Below the pieces are notes generated by a model that made no database searches, was not told the origin of the DNA, and saw nothing but the letters and a program-made list of their open reading frames with translations. A program made the translations under genes and the position numbers. A DNA stretch of 44,665 bases from Acidobacteriota bacterium (lineage in GTDB: Bacteria > Acidobacteriota > UBA4820 > DSQY01). Shown here piece by piece: positions 14,702 to 24,280 of the stretch (position 1 is its first letter; each line of letters starts with the position of its first letter). The DNA lies in NCBI GenBank assembly GCA_021813555.1, contig JAKAKG010000155.1:1-44665 (forward strand), given 5' to 3'.

Positions 14702-15649
14702 TCACACGTTCATGCCGAGGGTCAAGTTCTTGGATTCCAGGAGAGCGGTCACCTCTTTGAGGGACTTCTGCCCGAAGCTCTTAATGGCCTGGAGGTCCTT
14801 CTCCGTCAGTCGGACCAAATCGCGCAGCGTCATCACGTTGTTCTCGTGGAGAAGTTTGACCACGCTGGACTTCAGCTCCAAGTCGTCAATGGAGGAGGAC
14901 AGGAGGCGTTCAAGGTCCACGCTCACCGCCACCTTGGTGCCCTGCGGAATGACCGCAGCGTCCGGGCCCGTGAGGCCTCGGAAGAGGTCCAGGTGCTTCG
15001 TCAGGAGGGTCGCGGCGTGGTTGATGGCCTGCTGGGGCGTGATGGCGCCGTTGGTCCACAGCTCGAGCTTGAGGCGCTCGTAGTCGGTGGCCTCGCCCAC
15101 GCGGGTTTCGCCCACCTCGTAGTTGACCTTCTGGACCGGTGAATGGATGGAATCGATGGGAATGAAGGCCGGATCCGGCACCTTGTTGGCTTCCGCCGGC
15201 ACGTAGCCGCGGCCCTTCTGGAGGATGAGCTCCAGCTCCAGCGTGCCCTCCTCGTTGAGGGTCGCGATGGGGGCCTCGGGATTCAGGATGCGGACCGTGC
15301 CATCGTGCTGGATGTCCCGGGCCTTCACCTCGGCCGGCCCCTTGATGGAGAGGCGGAGGGTCTTGGGCTCGTCCGAGTGGCAGATGAACTGGATGGCCTT
15401 GAGGTTCAGGATGATGTCGGTGACGTCCTCGAGCACGCCGGGGATAGAGGTGAACTCGTGCAGCACACCTTCTACCCGGACCGCCGTGATGGCGGCGCCC
15501 TCGATGGAGGAGAGCAGGATCCGCCTGAGGGCGTTCCCCAGGGTGATCCCCCACCCCCGCTCCAGCGGCTGGGCCACGAACTCGCCGAAGCGGTCCGTCA
15601 GGGTCTCGATATTGCACTCGATGAGCGTGGGCATCTGAAAGGCTTGCAT
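14702..15649 (-). CDS. rpoA: RNA polymerase alpha subunit
   Basis: 315 residues. The N-terminal dimerisation domain has RFGEFVAQPLERGWGITLGN, ALRRILLSSIEGAAITAV, and TDIILNLKAI. After a flexible linker, the C-terminal domain (LERLLSSSIDDLELKSSVVK, LHENNVMTLRDLVRLTEKDL, IKSFGQKSLKEVTALL) binds UP elements and activators. The length and the order between rpsD and rplQ are as in the usual alpha operon. The start is the ATG at 15649; an alternative ATG five codons further in cannot be excluded. Confidence 0.97.
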   Translation of the reverse strand: MQAFQMPTLIECNIETLTDRFGEFVAQPLERGWGITLGNALRRILLSSIEGAAITAVRVEGVLHEFTSIPGVLEDVTDIILNLKAIQFICHSDEPKTLRLSIKGPAEVKARDIQHDGTVRILNPEAPIATLNEEGTLELELILQKGRGYVPAEANKVPDPAFIPIDSIHSPVQKVNYEVGETRVGEATDYERLKLELWTNGAITPQQAINHAATLLTKHLDLFRGLTGPDAAVIPQGTKVAVSVDLERLLSSSIDDLELKSSVVKLLHENNVMTLRDLVRLTEKDLQAIKSFGQKSLKEVTALLESKNLTLGMNV

Positions 15650-15672
15650 GGGCTTTCCCGCTCCTTAGGACC

Positions 15673-16299
15673 TTACTTGGAATACAGCTCGACGATCAGC
15701 TGCTCCTCGATGGGGTAGGTGACGTCGCCCCTCTGGGGCTCGCGGACCACGCGGCCCTTCAGGTTCTCGCTGTCAAGCTCCAGCCACTCCGGGACGCCCC
15801 GGCCCTTAACGGACTCGACCGAGGCCTGCAGGAAGGGGTTCTTGGCCGTGTGGGCAGCCACGCCGATCTCGTCGCCCACCTTGACTTGGTAGTTGGCCAC
15901 GTCCACCCGGTGGCCGTTCACGAGCACGTGCCCGTGGGAGACCCACTGCCGCGCCTGGGGGCGCGAGGAGGCGAAGCCGAGCCGGAAGATGACGTTGTCG
16001 AGGCGCTTCTCGAGCATGCAGAGAAGGTTCTCGCCCGTGACGCCCTTGGCCCGATCGGCCCTAGCGAAGTAGTTTCGGAACTGGGTTTCGAGTACGCCGT
16101 AGATGCGCTTCACCTTCTGTTTCTCGCGCAGCTGGAGGCCGTAACCCTGGATCTTGCCGCGCCGGCGCCCGTGCTGCCCGGGGGGAGTGTTGCGCTTTTC
16201 GATGGCGCACTTCTCCTTGAAGCAGCGGTCGCCCTTCAGGAAGAGCTTCATGCCCTCCCGGCGGCAGAGTCGGCAAACGGATGCATGATACCGTGCCAA
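15673..16299 (-). CDS. rpsD: 30S ribosomal protein S4
   Basis: 208 residues. It has the S4 N-terminus with four zinc-type cysteines (C9 and C12 in CRLCRREG; C26 and C31 in RCFKEKC), the [13 protein letters not shown] loop and the S4 RNA-binding domain ([37 protein letters not shown]). It nucleates 16S assembly and commonly represses the alpha operon. The start codon is TTG at 16299, directly after AAGGAGGAACACC, where the family starts; TTG may temper its yield. Confidence 0.96.
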   Translation of the reverse strand: MARYHASVCRLCRREGMKLFLKGDRCFKEKCAIEKRNTPPGQHGRRRGKIQGYGLQLREKQKVKRIYGVLETQFRNYFARADRAKGVTGENLLCMLEKRLDNVIFRLGFASSRPQARQWVSHGHVLVNGHRVDVANYQVKVGDEIGVAAHTAKNPFLQASVESVKGRGVPEWLELDSENLKGRVVREPQRGDVTYPIEEQLIVELYSK

Positions 16300-16317
16300 G
16301 GTGTTCCTCCTTCTTTC

Positions 16318-16713
16318 TTACACGCGCCGGCGCTTGGGCGGCCGGCATCCATTGTGCGGAATGGGGGTGACGTCGCGGATGGAGCGGATCTTCAGGCCCG
16401 AGGCCTGGAGCGCCCGGATGGCCGACTCGCGGCCGCCGCCGGGGCCCTTGACCCGAACGTCCACCTCGCGCATACCGTGCTCCGTGACCTTGTCGGCCGC
16501 CGTCTTGGCGGCCACCTGCGCGGCGAAGGGCGTACCCTTCCGGGTCCCCTTGAAGCCCGACCCGCCCGAAGTAGCCCAGACCACGGTGTTCCCTTCGAGG
16601 TCCGTGATGGTGATCTGGGTGTTGTTGAACGAGGCGTTGATGTGGACGATGCCCACGGGGATGTTCTTCTTCTCCCGCCGGGGCGTCCGTTTTCCTGCGT
16701 TTGTCTTCGCCAT
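16318..16713 (-). CDS. rpsK: 30S ribosomal protein S11
   Basis: 131 residues. The S11 core is visible: [60 protein letters not shown], and the C-terminal [20 protein letters not shown]. It binds the 30S platform beside S7 and the anti-Shine-Dalgarno end of 16S rRNA. It lies between rpsM and rpsD with short spacers (24 and 18 nt), as in most alpha operons. Confidence 0.97.
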   Translation of the reverse strand: MAKTNAGKRTPRREKKNIPVGIVHINASFNNTQITITDLEGNTVVWATSGGSGFKGTRKGTPFAAQVAAKTAADKVTEHGMREVDVRVKGPGGGRESAIRALQASGLKIRSIRDVTPIPHNGCRPPKRRRV

Positions 16714-16737
16714 TGCAGTTCTCCTTGAAGGGCCGCC

Positions 16738-17118
16738 TTACTTCTTGGCGGCCTTCTTCTTCCCGGCGATGGCCCGGCGGGGGCCCTTGTGGGTCCGGGC
16801 GTTGGTGTGCGTCCTCTGGCCGCGGCAGGGCAGCCCCGTGCGGTGGCGGATCCCCCGGTACGTCCCGATGTCGATGAGCCGGCGGATATCCATCTGTATC
16901 TTCTTGCGGAGGTCGCCCTCTACGTTGCCTTCGTCCTGGATGGCCGTTCGGATGCGGGAGACCTCATCCTCGGTCAGGTCCTTCACCCGGATGTCCGGGC
17001 TTACGCCGGCCCGGCCCAGCAAGACCTTGGAGCGCGACTGGCCTATGCCGTAAATGTACGTGAGAGCCACCTCGACCCTCTTGTTGAGCGGAAGATCCAC
17101 ACCAGAGATACGTGCCAC
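16738..17118 (-). CDS. rpsM: 30S ribosomal protein S13
   Basis: 126 residues. Starts at GTG 17118 with [34 protein letters not shown], then [38 protein letters not shown] and a Lys-rich tail (AGKKKAAKK). It sits in the 30S head, bridges to the 50S subunit and contacts P-site tRNA. It is the first typical alpha-operon gene after rpmJ. Confidence 0.97.
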   Translation of the reverse strand: MARISGVDLPLNKRVEVALTYIYGIGQSRSKVLLGRAGVSPDIRVKDLTEDEVSRIRTAIQDEGNVEGDLRKKIQMDIRRLIDIGTYRGIRHRTGLPCRGQRTHTNARTHKGPRRAIAGKKKAAKK

Positions 17119-17128
17119 GGCCTGCCTC

Positions 17129-17242
17129 CTAACCTTGCCTTTGCTTGTGCTTCGGGTTCTCGCAGATCACCCGGATAACGCCCTTGCGCTTGATGATCTT
17201 GCACTTGGGACAAATTTTCTTCACGGACGCTCTGACTTTCAT
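17129..17242 (-). CDS. rpmJ: 50S ribosomal protein L36
   Basis: A 37-residue protein, [20 protein letters not shown] then [17 protein letters not shown], with zinc ligands C11, C14, C27 and H32: the zinc-binding (C+) form. The ATG at 17242 and TAG at 17129-17131 give the standard length. It lies between infA and rpsM, its canonical position. Confidence 0.97.
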   Translation of the reverse strand: MKVRASVKKICPKCKIIKRKGVIRVICENPKHKQRQG

Positions 17243-17253
17243 CGCCTTCTCTC

Positions 17254-17475
17254 CTAGGTCTTGAACCGATATACGATGCGGCCCCGGTTCAGGTCGTAGG
17301 GCGACAGCTCGACCAGGATCTGGTCACCGGGGAGGATGCGGATGAAGTGCTTCCGCATCTTGCCTGAAATGTGCGCCAGAACCCGGTGGCCGTTCTCCAA
17401 CTCCACGCGGAACATGGCGTTGGGAAGGGCCTCCTGGACGGTGGCTTTCATCTGGATGACGTCGTCCTTGCTCAT
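17254..17475 (-). CDS. infA: translation initiation factor IF-1
   Basis: 73 residues forming a single S1/OB-fold: [73 protein letters not shown]. It occupies the 30S A site and helps IF-2 and IF-3 at initiation. Its ATG overlaps the map stop as ATGA, so the two are translationally coupled. Confidence 0.97.
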   Translation of the reverse strand: MSKDDVIQMKATVQEALPNAMFRVELENGHRVLAHISGKMRKHFIRILPGDQILVELSPYDLNRGRIVYRFKT

Positions 17476-18224
17476 GGCCCGTCCACCCCCAAGACCCTCG
17501 GACCGCTGGCGGTGAGGGCCACGCTGTACTCGAAATGGGCCGACCTCTTGTGGTCCCGCGTCCTGACGGTCCAGCCGTCCGGGTCCACGGTGACTTCGGG
17601 CCCGCCCTCGTTGATCATGGGCTCGATGGCCAGAACCATCCCCTCCTGGAGCTTGGGGCCGAGGCCCGGAGCGCCGAAGTTGGGGACCTGGGGCTCCTCG
17701 TGGAGGGCGCGGCCGATCCCGTGCCCCACGTAATCCCTCACCACCGAAAACCCGTGGCCCTCGGCCCAGACCTGGACCGCGTGGGATACGTCGGAGACCC
17801 GGTTGCCGATCCTGGCCTGCTCGATGCCTTTGAGCAGGGACTGCCGGGTCACCTCCATGAGCGTACTCGCCGCCTCGTCCGCGCTCCCTACCGGGACCGT
17901 ACACGCGGCGTCGCCGTAGTATCCGCTGAGAATCACGCCGAAGTCCAGCGACACGATGTCGCCCGCCTTAAGCGTCCTCCCGCCGGGGATGCCGTGGACC
18001 ACCTCGTCGTTCACCGAGATGCAGATGGATGCCGGGTACCCGTGGTATCCCTTGAAGGCGGGCTTTCCGCCCATGGCTTTGGTCATGGATTCGGCCATGG
18101 TGTCCAGCTCCTTGAGGGTCATACCCGGGGCCATCTCCGAGGAGACATGCCGCAGCACGCTGTGCACCACGCGGTTGGCCCGGTCCATGATGTCCACTTC
18201 CTCGGGGGTCTTCAGGTGAATCAT
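17472..18224 (-). CDS. map: methionine aminopeptidase, type I
   Basis: Removes the initiator methionine from new proteins. 250 residues with no N-terminal zinc-finger extension (type Ia-like). The metal ligands are in place: Asp in VSLDFGV, Asp in [12 protein letters not shown], His in [15 protein letters not shown], Glu in [12 protein letters not shown] and Glu in [10 protein letters not shown]. The last motif usually reads FEHT, so FEYS is a mild variant. It overlaps adk and infA by 4 nt each (ATGA). Confidence 0.96.
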   Translation of the reverse strand: MIHLKTPEEVDIMDRANRVVHSVLRHVSSEMAPGMTLKELDTMAESMTKAMGGKPAFKGYHGYPASICISVNDEVVHGIPGGRTLKAGDIVSLDFGVILSGYYGDAACTVPVGSADEAASTLMEVTRQSLLKGIEQARIGNRVSDVSHAVQVWAEGHGFSVVRDYVGHGIGRALHEEPQVPNFGAPGLGPKLQEGMVLAIEPMINEGGPEVTVDPDGWTVRTRDHKRSAHFEYSVALTASGPRVLGVDGP

Positions 18225-18868
18225 CCGATAGCTCGCTCCACGGCCGAGAGCACCTCGGCGGGGCTTCGGTCACCGGGGACCGTCAGGAGGCTTCCCCGCT
18301 GCCGGAAACGGTCGGACAGGGGGGCCGTCTTCTCGTGATACACGCGCAGCCGCTCGCGGATCACGCTCTCCTTGTCGTCGTCCCGCTGAACCAGGCCGGC
18401 GCCACATTTATCGCAAACCCCCGGGCTCTTCGGGGGCGTAGACACGAGGTTGTACACGGCGCCGCAGGAGGGGCACGACCGCCGGCTGCCCAGGCGCGAC
18501 ACGATCACGTCGTCGGCCACGTCAAGCTCCACGGCGCGCACGCCGTCCCTGCCGATATCCCGCAGGATGCCGTCCAGGATGTCCGCCTGGGAGAGGTTGC
18601 GCGGATACCCGTCCAGGAGAAAGCCGGGGGCGCAGTCCGCCTTGGCGAGGCGCTCCTTGACGATGCCCGTGAGAAGCTCGTCGGACACCAGGCCGCCGCT
18701 GTCCATGACGGCCTTGGCCTTGAGGCCCAGGGGCGTCCCTTCACGCACGGCTTCGCGCAGCATGTCCCCGGTGGAGATATGGGGAACGGCCAGGCGGGCC
18801 GAGAGCTCCTTGGCGACGGTCCCCTTGCCGGCGCCGGGAGGTCCGAGCAGAACGATGTTGCTGGGCAT
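18221..18868 (-). CDS. adk: adenylate kinase
   Basis: Converts ATP and AMP to two ADP. 215 residues: P-loop LLGPPGAGKGTVAKEL (7-22), AMP-binding ISTGDMLREAV and GFLLDGYPRNLSQA, and the LID domain with a four-cysteine zinc site (CPSCG and CDKCG), then VIRERLRVYHEKTAPL. I chose the ATG at 18868 behind GGAGGA; a frame starting six codons upstream is less likely. Located between secY and map, its usual spc-operon place. Confidence 0.96.
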   Translation of the reverse strand: MPSNIVLLGPPGAGKGTVAKELSARLAVPHISTGDMLREAVREGTPLGLKAKAVMDSGGLVSDELLTGIVKERLAKADCAPGFLLDGYPRNLSQADILDGILRDIGRDGVRAVELDVADDVIVSRLGSRRSCPSCGAVYNLVSTPPKSPGVCDKCGAGLVQRDDDKESVIRERLRVYHEKTAPLSDRFRQRGSLLTVPGDRSPAEVLSAVERAIG

Positions 18869-18869
18869 G

Positions 18870-20276
18870 TTAGGTCCTCCTCCCACGCATGCGGGTATGC
18901 TTGGAGAATCCTTCGTAGTGGCGCATGACGAGCTGGGATTCCACCTGTTGGAGGAAGTCCATGGCCACGCCCACGACGATCAGCAGCGAGGTACCTCCGA
19001 AGTAGAAGTTGAGGTTGAAGCCCCGGAGGATCCAGTCCAGGTGCACGGTCTTGAACGCGTTTTCCAGGCTCGGCCCGATGCCCCACAGGTGCTGCAGCGG
19101 CAGGCCGCTGATGAGGGCCATGGGCAGCAGGGCCACCACGATGAGGTAGATGGACCCCGCGAAGAGCAGGCGGTTGAGGGACCGGTAGAGGAAGTCGCTG
19201 GTGCTCTTCCCGGGGCGGATGCCCGGAATGAAGCCGCCGAACTTCTTAAGGTTGTCCGCCAGGTCTTCAGGATTGAAGACGATGCTCGTGTAGAAGAAGG
19301 TGAAGAGCACGATCAGCAGCGCGTACAGGACCAGGTAGGTCAAGGTGCCGTACCCCACGTACGCCTCGATGGAACGGGCCCACTGGAATTTGGACAGGAC
19401 GGGGAGCTGAAGGATCGTCTGGGGCACGGCCAGCAAAGAGACGGCGAAAATGATGGGCATGACGCCGCCGGGGTTGAGCTTGAGGGGGAAGTACACGGCC
19501 TGGCCGCCCATCATCTTTCGCCCCACCATGCGCTTAGCGTACTGGATGGGGATCTTCCTCTGGGCCCGCTCGAAGTACACGATGAAGGCCACCACGGCGA
19601 GCATGAAGGCCGCCAGAATGAGGACCACGAAGACCGAGAGGTTGCCCTGCTGGACCTGTTCGAAGGTCTTGACGATGGCGGGGACGAGGCCCACCACGAT
19701 GCCCGCGTAGATCATCAGCGAGATGCCGTTGCCGATGCCCCGGGCGGTGATCTGCTCGCCCAGCCACATGATGAACGTCGATCCCGCCGTGAGCACGATC
19801 ACCGTCAGGATGTGGTAGGCGATGCTCGGGTTCTCCACGATGCGCTTGCCCGAGGGGCTGATGAGGTTCTTCAGCCAGAAGGAGATGCCCAGCGACTGCA
19901 CCGCGCAGATAAAGATGGTGAGGTAGCGGGTGTACTGGACGATCTTCTTGCGCCCTTCGGCGCCGCCCTCTTTCTGCAGCTTCTCGATGTACGGCCACAC
20001 CACGCCCAGGAGCTGGAAGACGATGGAGGCCGTGATGTAGGGCATGATCCCCAGGGCGAAGATGGTGCACTTGGAGAGGGCACCGCCCGAGAAGAGGTTC
20101 ACGAAACCCAGCACGCCCGACTGGTACTGCTTGAAGAACTCCTGCAGGGCCATGGCGTCGATGCCGGGCGTGGGAATCTGCGCGCCCACCCGGTACACCG
20201 CCAGCAGCGCGAAGGTGAAGAAGAGGCGCTTGCGCAGGTCCGGGATGCGGAAGAGGTTTTGGAAGGCTTCGATCAC
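18870..20276 (-). CDS. secY: protein translocase subunit SecY
   Basis: The channel of the Sec translocon, 468 residues with ten membrane segments. Hallmarks are the N-terminal FRIPDLRKRLFFTFALLAVY, plug-region GGALSKCTIFALGIMPYITA, IVQYTRYLTIFICAVQSLGI, TARGIGNGISLMIYAGIV, YFPLKLNPGGVMPIIFAVSL and the cytoplasmic loop NLKKFGGFIPGIRPGKSTSD. The start is GTG at 20276, coupled by GTGA to the rplO stop. It is about 30 residues longer than many homologues, spread over loops. Confidence 0.96.
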   Translation of the reverse strand: MIEAFQNLFRIPDLRKRLFFTFALLAVYRVGAQIPTPGIDAMALQEFFKQYQSGVLGFVNLFSGGALSKCTIFALGIMPYITASIVFQLLGVVWPYIEKLQKEGGAEGRKKIVQYTRYLTIFICAVQSLGISFWLKNLISPSGKRIVENPSIAYHILTVIVLTAGSTFIMWLGEQITARGIGNGISLMIYAGIVVGLVPAIVKTFEQVQQGNLSVFVVLILAAFMLAVVAFIVYFERAQRKIPIQYAKRMVGRKMMGGQAVYFPLKLNPGGVMPIIFAVSLLAVPQTILQLPVLSKFQWARSIEAYVGYGTLTYLVLYALLIVLFTFFYTSIVFNPEDLADNLKKFGGFIPGIRPGKSTSDFLYRSLNRLLFAGSIYLIVVALLPMALISGLPLQHLWGIGPSLENAFKTVHLDWILRGFNLNFYFGGTSLLIVVGVAMDFLQQVESQLVMRHYEGFSKHTRMRGRRT

Positions 20277-20719
20277 GGCTTGCGAACCTCCGCGCGGCCG
20301 CCCGCGGCCTCGATGATCTGGCGCGCCTTCTCGGAGAAGGCGTCGGCCACCACCGTGATGGCGCGGTCCAGGGTGCCCTCGCCCAAGATCTTGACGCGGA
20401 TCTCGTCGGACTTGATGATCCCGGCGCGCTTGAGGGCCTTGGCGTTCACCTCGGAGCCGCCTTCGAAGATGGCAAGGCGGCCCACGTTCACGGCCTGGAC
20501 CTCCACGGCGAAGATGTTGGTGAATCCTCGCTTGGGGATGCGGCGGTGCAGGGGCATCTGGCCGCCCTCGAAGCCGGGGGCCTGGTGGAAGCCGGAGCGC
20601 GATTTGGCGCCCTTGTGGCCCTTGCATGCGGTCTTGCCGTGGCCCGAACCGGGGCCCCGGCCCACCCGCTTGCGCATCTTCTTGGCGCCCTTGGAGGGCC
20701 TCAATTCTGAGAGGAACAT
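20273..20719 (-). CDS. rplO: 50S ribosomal protein L15
   Basis: 148 residues. The glycine-rich N-terminal extension RKRVGRGPGSGHGKTACKGH, KGAKSRSGFHQAPGFEGGQM, PLHRRIPKRGFTN threads into 23S rRNA; a globular C-terminal domain follows (VNVGRLAIFEGGSEVNAKAL, KILGEGTLDRAITVVADAFS). The stop overlaps the secY GTG start. It lies 10 nt after rpmD. Confidence 0.97.
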   Translation of the reverse strand: MFLSELRPSKGAKKMRKRVGRGPGSGHGKTACKGHKGAKSRSGFHQAPGFEGGQMPLHRRIPKRGFTNIFAVEVQAVNVGRLAIFEGGSEVNAKALKRAGIIKSDEIRVKILGEGTLDRAITVVADAFSEKARQIIEAAGGRAEVRKP

Positions 20720-20729
20720 GTTCGCCCCC

Positions 20730-20933
20730 TTATGCTCGCTCGGTGACCTTGACCAAGTCCTTGATCGCGAAGACCATGCCGCGGATCTCGGGACGGTCGG
20801 GGTAGCACCGTGTCCGGTTGAGTTTTCGAAGCCCCATGCTCCAGGCCACGACGCGCAGCTTCTCCGTGGGAGGCTTGCGGACGAGGGTTACTTCGATCTG
20901 GCCTTCGGAGGCCGCCTTCTTTTTTCCCGTCAT
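20730..20933 (-). CDS. rpmD: 50S ribosomal protein L30
   Basis: 67 residues: a ferredoxin-like fold with GQIEVTLVRKPPTEKLRVVA, GLRKLNRTRCYPDRPEIRGM and VFAIKDLVKVTERA. A short Lys-rich start (MTGKKKAAS) precedes the domain. Between rpsE and rplO in the spc operon, 3 nt after rpsE. Confidence 0.95.
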   Translation of the reverse strand: MTGKKKAASEGQIEVTLVRKPPTEKLRVVAWSMGLRKLNRTRCYPDRPEIRGMVFAIKDLVKVTERA

Positions 20934-20936
20934 GGC

Positions 20937-21440
20937 TTACCCCAGGATCTCTTCGATGGTTTTGCCGCGCTTGCGGGCCACGGCCTCGGGGCTGCTCAAG
21001 CTCTTGAGCCCTTCGAAGGTGGCCTTGACCACGTTCTGCGGGTTGTTGGTCCCCAGGCACTTGGTGAGCACGTCCTGAACACCCACGGCCTCCATGACGG
21101 CGCGGATGGCGCCGCCGGCGATGACGCCGGTTCCCTTGGAGGCGGGGCGGAGCATGACGTGGCCCGCGCCGAACTTGCCCTGCACGTAGTGCGGGATGGT
21201 GGAGCCCTGAAGGGACACGCGCACCATGTTCCGCTTGGCCTGCTCGATGCCCTTGGAGATGGCCAGGGGAACCTCGCGGGCCTTGCCCAGGCCGAAGCCC
21301 ACGCGCCCGGCTCCGTCGCCCACCACCACCAGGGCGGAGAAGGAGAAGTTCTTGCCGCCCTTCACGACTTTCGTGACGCGGCGGATGGAGACCACGTGCT
21401 CCCGCAGCTCCAGCTCGCTCGATGATCTGTCGTCCATCAT
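20937..21440 (-). CDS. rpsE: 30S ribosomal protein S5
   Basis: 167 residues. The double-stranded RNA-binding N-domain holds [40 protein letters not shown] and [20 protein letters not shown]; the C-domain has [20 protein letters not shown] and [20 protein letters not shown]. It supports decoding accuracy and mRNA unwinding at the entry site. Two adjacent ATGs (21440, 21437) are possible starts. Confidence 0.97.
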   Translation of the reverse strand: MMDDRSSSELELREHVVSIRRVTKVVKGGKNFSFSALVVVGDGAGRVGFGLGKAREVPLAISKGIEQAKRNMVRVSLQGSTIPHYVQGKFGAGHVMLRPASKGTGVIAGGAIRAVMEAVGVQDVLTKCLGTNNPQNVVKATFEGLKSLSSPEAVARKRGKTIEEILG

Positions 21441-21450
21441 CCTTGACTCC

Positions 21451-21828
21451 CTAGAACTGCAGGCCGCCCTTGCGGGCGCCTTCAGCGACGGCTTTGATGC
21501 GGCCGTGATACTGGTAGCCGCCCCGGTCGAAGACCACCTTCTCGATGCCCTTGGCCTTGAGGCGCTCGGAGACCAGCTCGCCCACCTTCTCGGCCGCGGC
21601 CACGTGCTTGCCCGAGGTCTTGAGCTGGGACTTGATGGCGGGCTCGAGGGACGACGCGGCGGCGATCGTCACGCCTTTCGTATCGTCCACGGCCTGCACG
21701 TAGATGTACTGCGTGCTGCGATAGACGCACAGGCGAGGCTCTTCGGCGGTGCCGGAGAGGCGCTTGCGGATGCGGATCTTCCGCCATTGCCTCTTCTGGT
21801 TGCGATCCAAATGAACGTGCTTGGCCAT
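21451..21828 (-). CDS. rplR: 50S ribosomal protein L18
   Basis: 125 residues. [60 protein letters not shown], and [32 protein letters not shown] are the standard L18 blocks that bind 5S rRNA. Located between rplF and rpsE with spacers of 10-12 nt. Confidence 0.97.
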   Translation of the reverse strand: MAKHVHLDRNQKRQWRKIRIRKRLSGTAEEPRLCVYRSTQYIYVQAVDDTKGVTIAAASSLEPAIKSQLKTSGKHVAAAEKVGELVSERLKAKGIEKVVFDRGGYQYHGRIKAVAEGARKGGLQF

Positions 21829-21840
21829 CGTCTTACCCCT

Positions 21841-22377
21841 TTACTTGGCAGCCTTGCCGGCCTTGCGCACGACGGCTTCGCCGGTGTACTGAACGCCCTT
21901 GCCCTTGTAGGGCTCGCACTTGCGGTAGGCACGGATCTGGGCGGCCACCTGGCCCACCTGCTGCCGGTCGTGGCCCGTGACCGTGACGTGGGTTCCCTTG
22001 TCCACGGTGATGGTGATGGCCGGAGGGATGGGGAACGCCACGGGATGGGAGAACCCGAGGCTCAGGTTGAGGGTGGCGCCCTCGACGGCGGCCTTGTAGC
22101 CCACGCCCACGATGTCCAGCTCCCGCTTGTACCCTTCCGTCACTCCCCGGACGGCGTTGGCGAGGAGGGCCCGCGTCAGGCCGTGAAATGACCGGCCCTG
22201 CTTGGTGTCCTCCTGGCGGCTCACCACCAGGATTCCGCCGTCCACGGCGCAGGAAATGCCCGCGGGGACGGGGGTGACGGTCTTGCCCTTGGGGCCCTGG
22301 ACCTCCACGAAACCCTCTTGGATGCTCACCTTCACGGCGCTCGGGAGGGGGATGGGTTGTTTACCGATTCGCGACAT
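21841..22377 (-). CDS. rplF: 50S ribosomal protein L6
   Basis: 178 residues in two tandem L6 repeats: [38 protein letters not shown] in the first; [60 protein letters not shown] and [10 protein letters not shown] in the second. It sits near the factor-binding site, beside the sarcin-ricin loop. Confidence 0.97.
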   Translation of the reverse strand: MSRIGKQPIPLPSAVKVSIQEGFVEVQGPKGKTVTPVPAGISCAVDGGILVVSRQEDTKQGRSFHGLTRALLANAVRGVTEGYKRELDIVGVGYKAAVEGATLNLSLGFSHPVAFPIPPAITITVDKGTHVTVTGHDRQQVGQVAAQIRAYRKCEPYKGKGVQYTGEAVVRKAGKAAK

Positions 22378-22392
22378 GCTCTCCTCCTCCGC

Positions 22393-22791
22393 CTACCAGA
22401 CGCGGCACAGGATCTCGCCGCCCACGCCTTCGCGGCGGGCCACCTTATCGGTCATGAGGCCCCTGCTCGTGCTCAGGATGGCGATGCCCAGGCCGGCCAG
22501 GACGGGCTTGATGTCTTCCTTGCCCCAATAGATCCGGCGGCCAGGGCGCGAGGCGCGCTGGATGCCGTCGATGGCGGGCCTGCCGTCGGCTTGGTACTTG
22601 AGGTCCACCTTGAGCGTGCCCTGCACGTTGTCTTCGGTGACCTTGAAATTCAGGATGTAGCCCTCTTCCTTGAGGATCTTGGCGATCTCCACTTTGAGCT
22701 TGGAGGAGGGCACGTCCACCGTGGGTTTCTTGCTCGAAAGACCGTTGCGAATGCGCGTCAACAGGTCGGCGACGGGGTCTGTCATGCTCAT
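22393..22791 (-). CDS. rpsH: 30S ribosomal protein S8
   Basis: 132 residues. DPVADLLTRIRNGLSSKKPT, VDVPSSKLKVEIAKILKEEG, RPAIDGIQRASRPGRRIYWG and the C-terminal GLGIAILSTSRGLMTDKVAR, REGVGGEILCRVW are typical. It is a primary 16S binder and in many bacteria the repressor of the spc operon. ATGs at 22791 and 22785 are both possible; the first has GGTGAG upstream. Confidence 0.97.
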   Translation of the reverse strand: MSMTDPVADLLTRIRNGLSSKKPTVDVPSSKLKVEIAKILKEEGYILNFKVTEDNVQGTLKVDLKYQADGRPAIDGIQRASRPGRRIYWGKEDIKPVLAGLGIAILSTSRGLMTDKVARREGVGGEILCRVW

Positions 22792-22800
22792 TTTCTCACC

Positions 22801-22986
22801 TCACCACGACGCCTTGATCACGCCCGGGAGCTGGCCCTGGAGGGCGAGCTGGCGCAGGCACAAGCGGCAGAGGGCGAACTTCCGGTAGTACCCCCGGGGG
22901 CGCCCGCAGCGCTTGCAGCGGTTCCGGTAGCGAACGGCGAATTTGGGCTTCTTCTCCATTTTGGCAAAGGCTCGGATACTGGCCAT
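22801..22986 (-). CDS. rpsN: 30S ribosomal protein S14, zinc-binding type (S14Z)
   Basis: 61 residues, the short zinc-binding form: CKRCG and CRLC provide four cysteines ([41 protein letters not shown]). This is the C+ paralogue rather than the ~100-residue zinc-independent form. It lies between rplE and rpsH as usual. Confidence 0.97.
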   Translation of the reverse strand: MASIRAFAKMEKKPKFAVRYRNRCKRCGRPRGYYRKFALCRLCLRQLALQGQLPGVIKASW

Positions 22987-22997
22987 CCCTGACTCTC

Positions 22998-23546
22998 CTA
23001 CTTCCGGAAGGGGAACCCGAAGGACGCGAGGAGCGCCTTGGCTTCGGGGTCCCGCTTGGCCGTGGTGCCGATGGTGATGTTCATCCCCATGGCCCGCGTG
23101 ATCTTGTTGTAGTCCACCTCGGGGAAGATGAGCTGGTCCTTCACGCCGAGCGTGTAGTTGCCGTGGCCGTCGAAGGACCGGTCGGACAGGCCCTTGAAGT
23201 CCCTCATTCGGGGGATGGCCAGGCTGATGAGCCGGTCCAGGAACTCGTACATCCTGTCCCCGCGCAGCGTCACCATGGCCCCGATGGGCTGGGCCTGCCT
23301 CAGCTTGAAGTTGGAGATGGACTTGCGGGCCCGGCGCATGGCGGACTTCTGGCCCGCCAGCATGGTGAGGGTCACCATGGCCTCGTCCAGCAGCTTGATC
23401 TCGCTCTTGGCCTCGCCGACGCCGACGTTGATGGTGATCTTGGTCAGCTTGGGGACGGCCATCACGTTGTCAATCTTGAAGTCCTCCTTGAGCTTCGGGA
23501 GGATCTCCTTCACATAGCGCTCTCTTAAACGCGGAACCGTTTTCAT
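22998..23546 (-). CDS. rplE: 50S ribosomal protein L5
   Basis: 182 residues. [99 protein letters not shown] and the C-terminal [20 protein letters not shown] are the L5 blocks. It binds 5S rRNA and contacts P-site tRNA. The start is the ATG at 23546; a frame to 23579 runs into rplX and lacks the family start. Confidence 0.97.
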   Translation of the reverse strand: MKTVPRLRERYVKEILPKLKEDFKIDNVMAVPKLTKITINVGVGEAKSEIKLLDEAMVTLTMLAGQKSAMRRARKSISNFKLRQAQPIGAMVTLRGDRMYEFLDRLISLAIPRMRDFKGLSDRSFDGHGNYTLGVKDQLIFPEVDYNKITRAMGMNITIGTTAKRDPEAKALLASFGFPFRK

Positions 23547-23557
23547 GGGTCTGCCCC

Positions 23558-23878
23558 TTACTCCTGCACCGCGCCGCATTTTTTGCAGGCGCGCACCTTC
23601 CTACCGCCCTCGAGCGTCTTGGACCCCAAGCGGGTAGGCTCCTTGCACTCCTTGCAGACCACCATGAGCACCGAGAGCGTCAGGGGCGCTTCGCGCTCCA
23701 GGATGCCGCCCTTGATGTTCTTCTGTGGGTTCGCCTTGGTGTGCTTCTTCACGAAATTCACGTTCTCGACCAGGGCGCGCTCCTTGCCGAGGTCCACGTT
23801 GATCACGCGGCCCCGCTTGCCCTTTTCCCGTCCCGAGAGGACGAACACCTGGTCGTTTTTACGGATGCGGTTGCGCAC
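23558..23878 (-). CDS. rplX: 50S ribosomal protein L24
   Basis: 106 residues with a KOW motif (DQVFVLSGREKGKRGRVINV) and family blocks RALVENVNFVKKHTKANPQK and GGILEREAPLTLSVLMVVCK, followed by a C-terminal CKECKEPTR ... CKKCG pair that may bind zinc. The start is GTG at 23878 behind GGAGGG. It initiates 50S assembly at the tunnel exit. Confidence 0.96.
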   Translation of the reverse strand: MRNRIRKNDQVFVLSGREKGKRGRVINVDLGKERALVENVNFVKKHTKANPQKNIKGGILEREAPLTLSVLMVVCKECKEPTRLGSKTLEGGRKVRACKKCGAVQE

Positions 23879-23889
23879 GGCGGCCCTCC

Positions 23890-24261
23890 TCAGATCACTT
23901 CGGGCGCCAGGGAGACGATCTTCATGAACTTCTTCTCCCTCAGCTCCCTGGCCACGGGCCCGAAGACGCGGGTGCCCACGGGCTCGCCCTTGTCGTCCAC
24001 CAGGACCGCTGCGTTATTGTCGAAGCGGATGTACGAGCCGTCGCGGCGGCGCGTCTCCTTGACGGTGCGCACGATGACCGCCTTAACGACCTTGCCCTTC
24101 TTCACGTTGCCCTGCGGCGCCGCCTCTTTGACGGAGCAGGTGATCACGTCGCCCAGGCCCGCGTACCTGCCAGCGGTGGAGCCGCCGCGCATGCGGATGC
24201 AGGCGATCTTTTTGGCGCCCGAATTGTCCGCGACCTGAAGTATGGTTCCCATCTGGATCAT
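23890..24261 (-). CDS. rplN: 50S ribosomal protein L14
   Basis: 123 residues, as in almost all bacteria: [108 protein letters not shown]. It forms an intersubunit bridge with 16S helix 14. Confidence 0.98.
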   Translation of the reverse strand: MIQMGTILQVADNSGAKKIACIRMRGGSTAGRYAGLGDVITCSVKEAAPQGNVKKGKVVKAVIVRTVKETRRRDGSYIRFDNNAAVLVDDKGEPVGTRVFGPVARELREKKFMKIVSLAPEVI

Positions 24262-24280
24262 GGCTGGCTCCTGTCGCTCC

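Noticed and set aside
18450-21425. A 991-codon open frame on the plus strand opposite secY-rpsE
   Set aside because: It is antisense to six clearly conserved genes; it is open only because the G+C-rich third-position bias of the real genes removes stop codons in the opposite frame.
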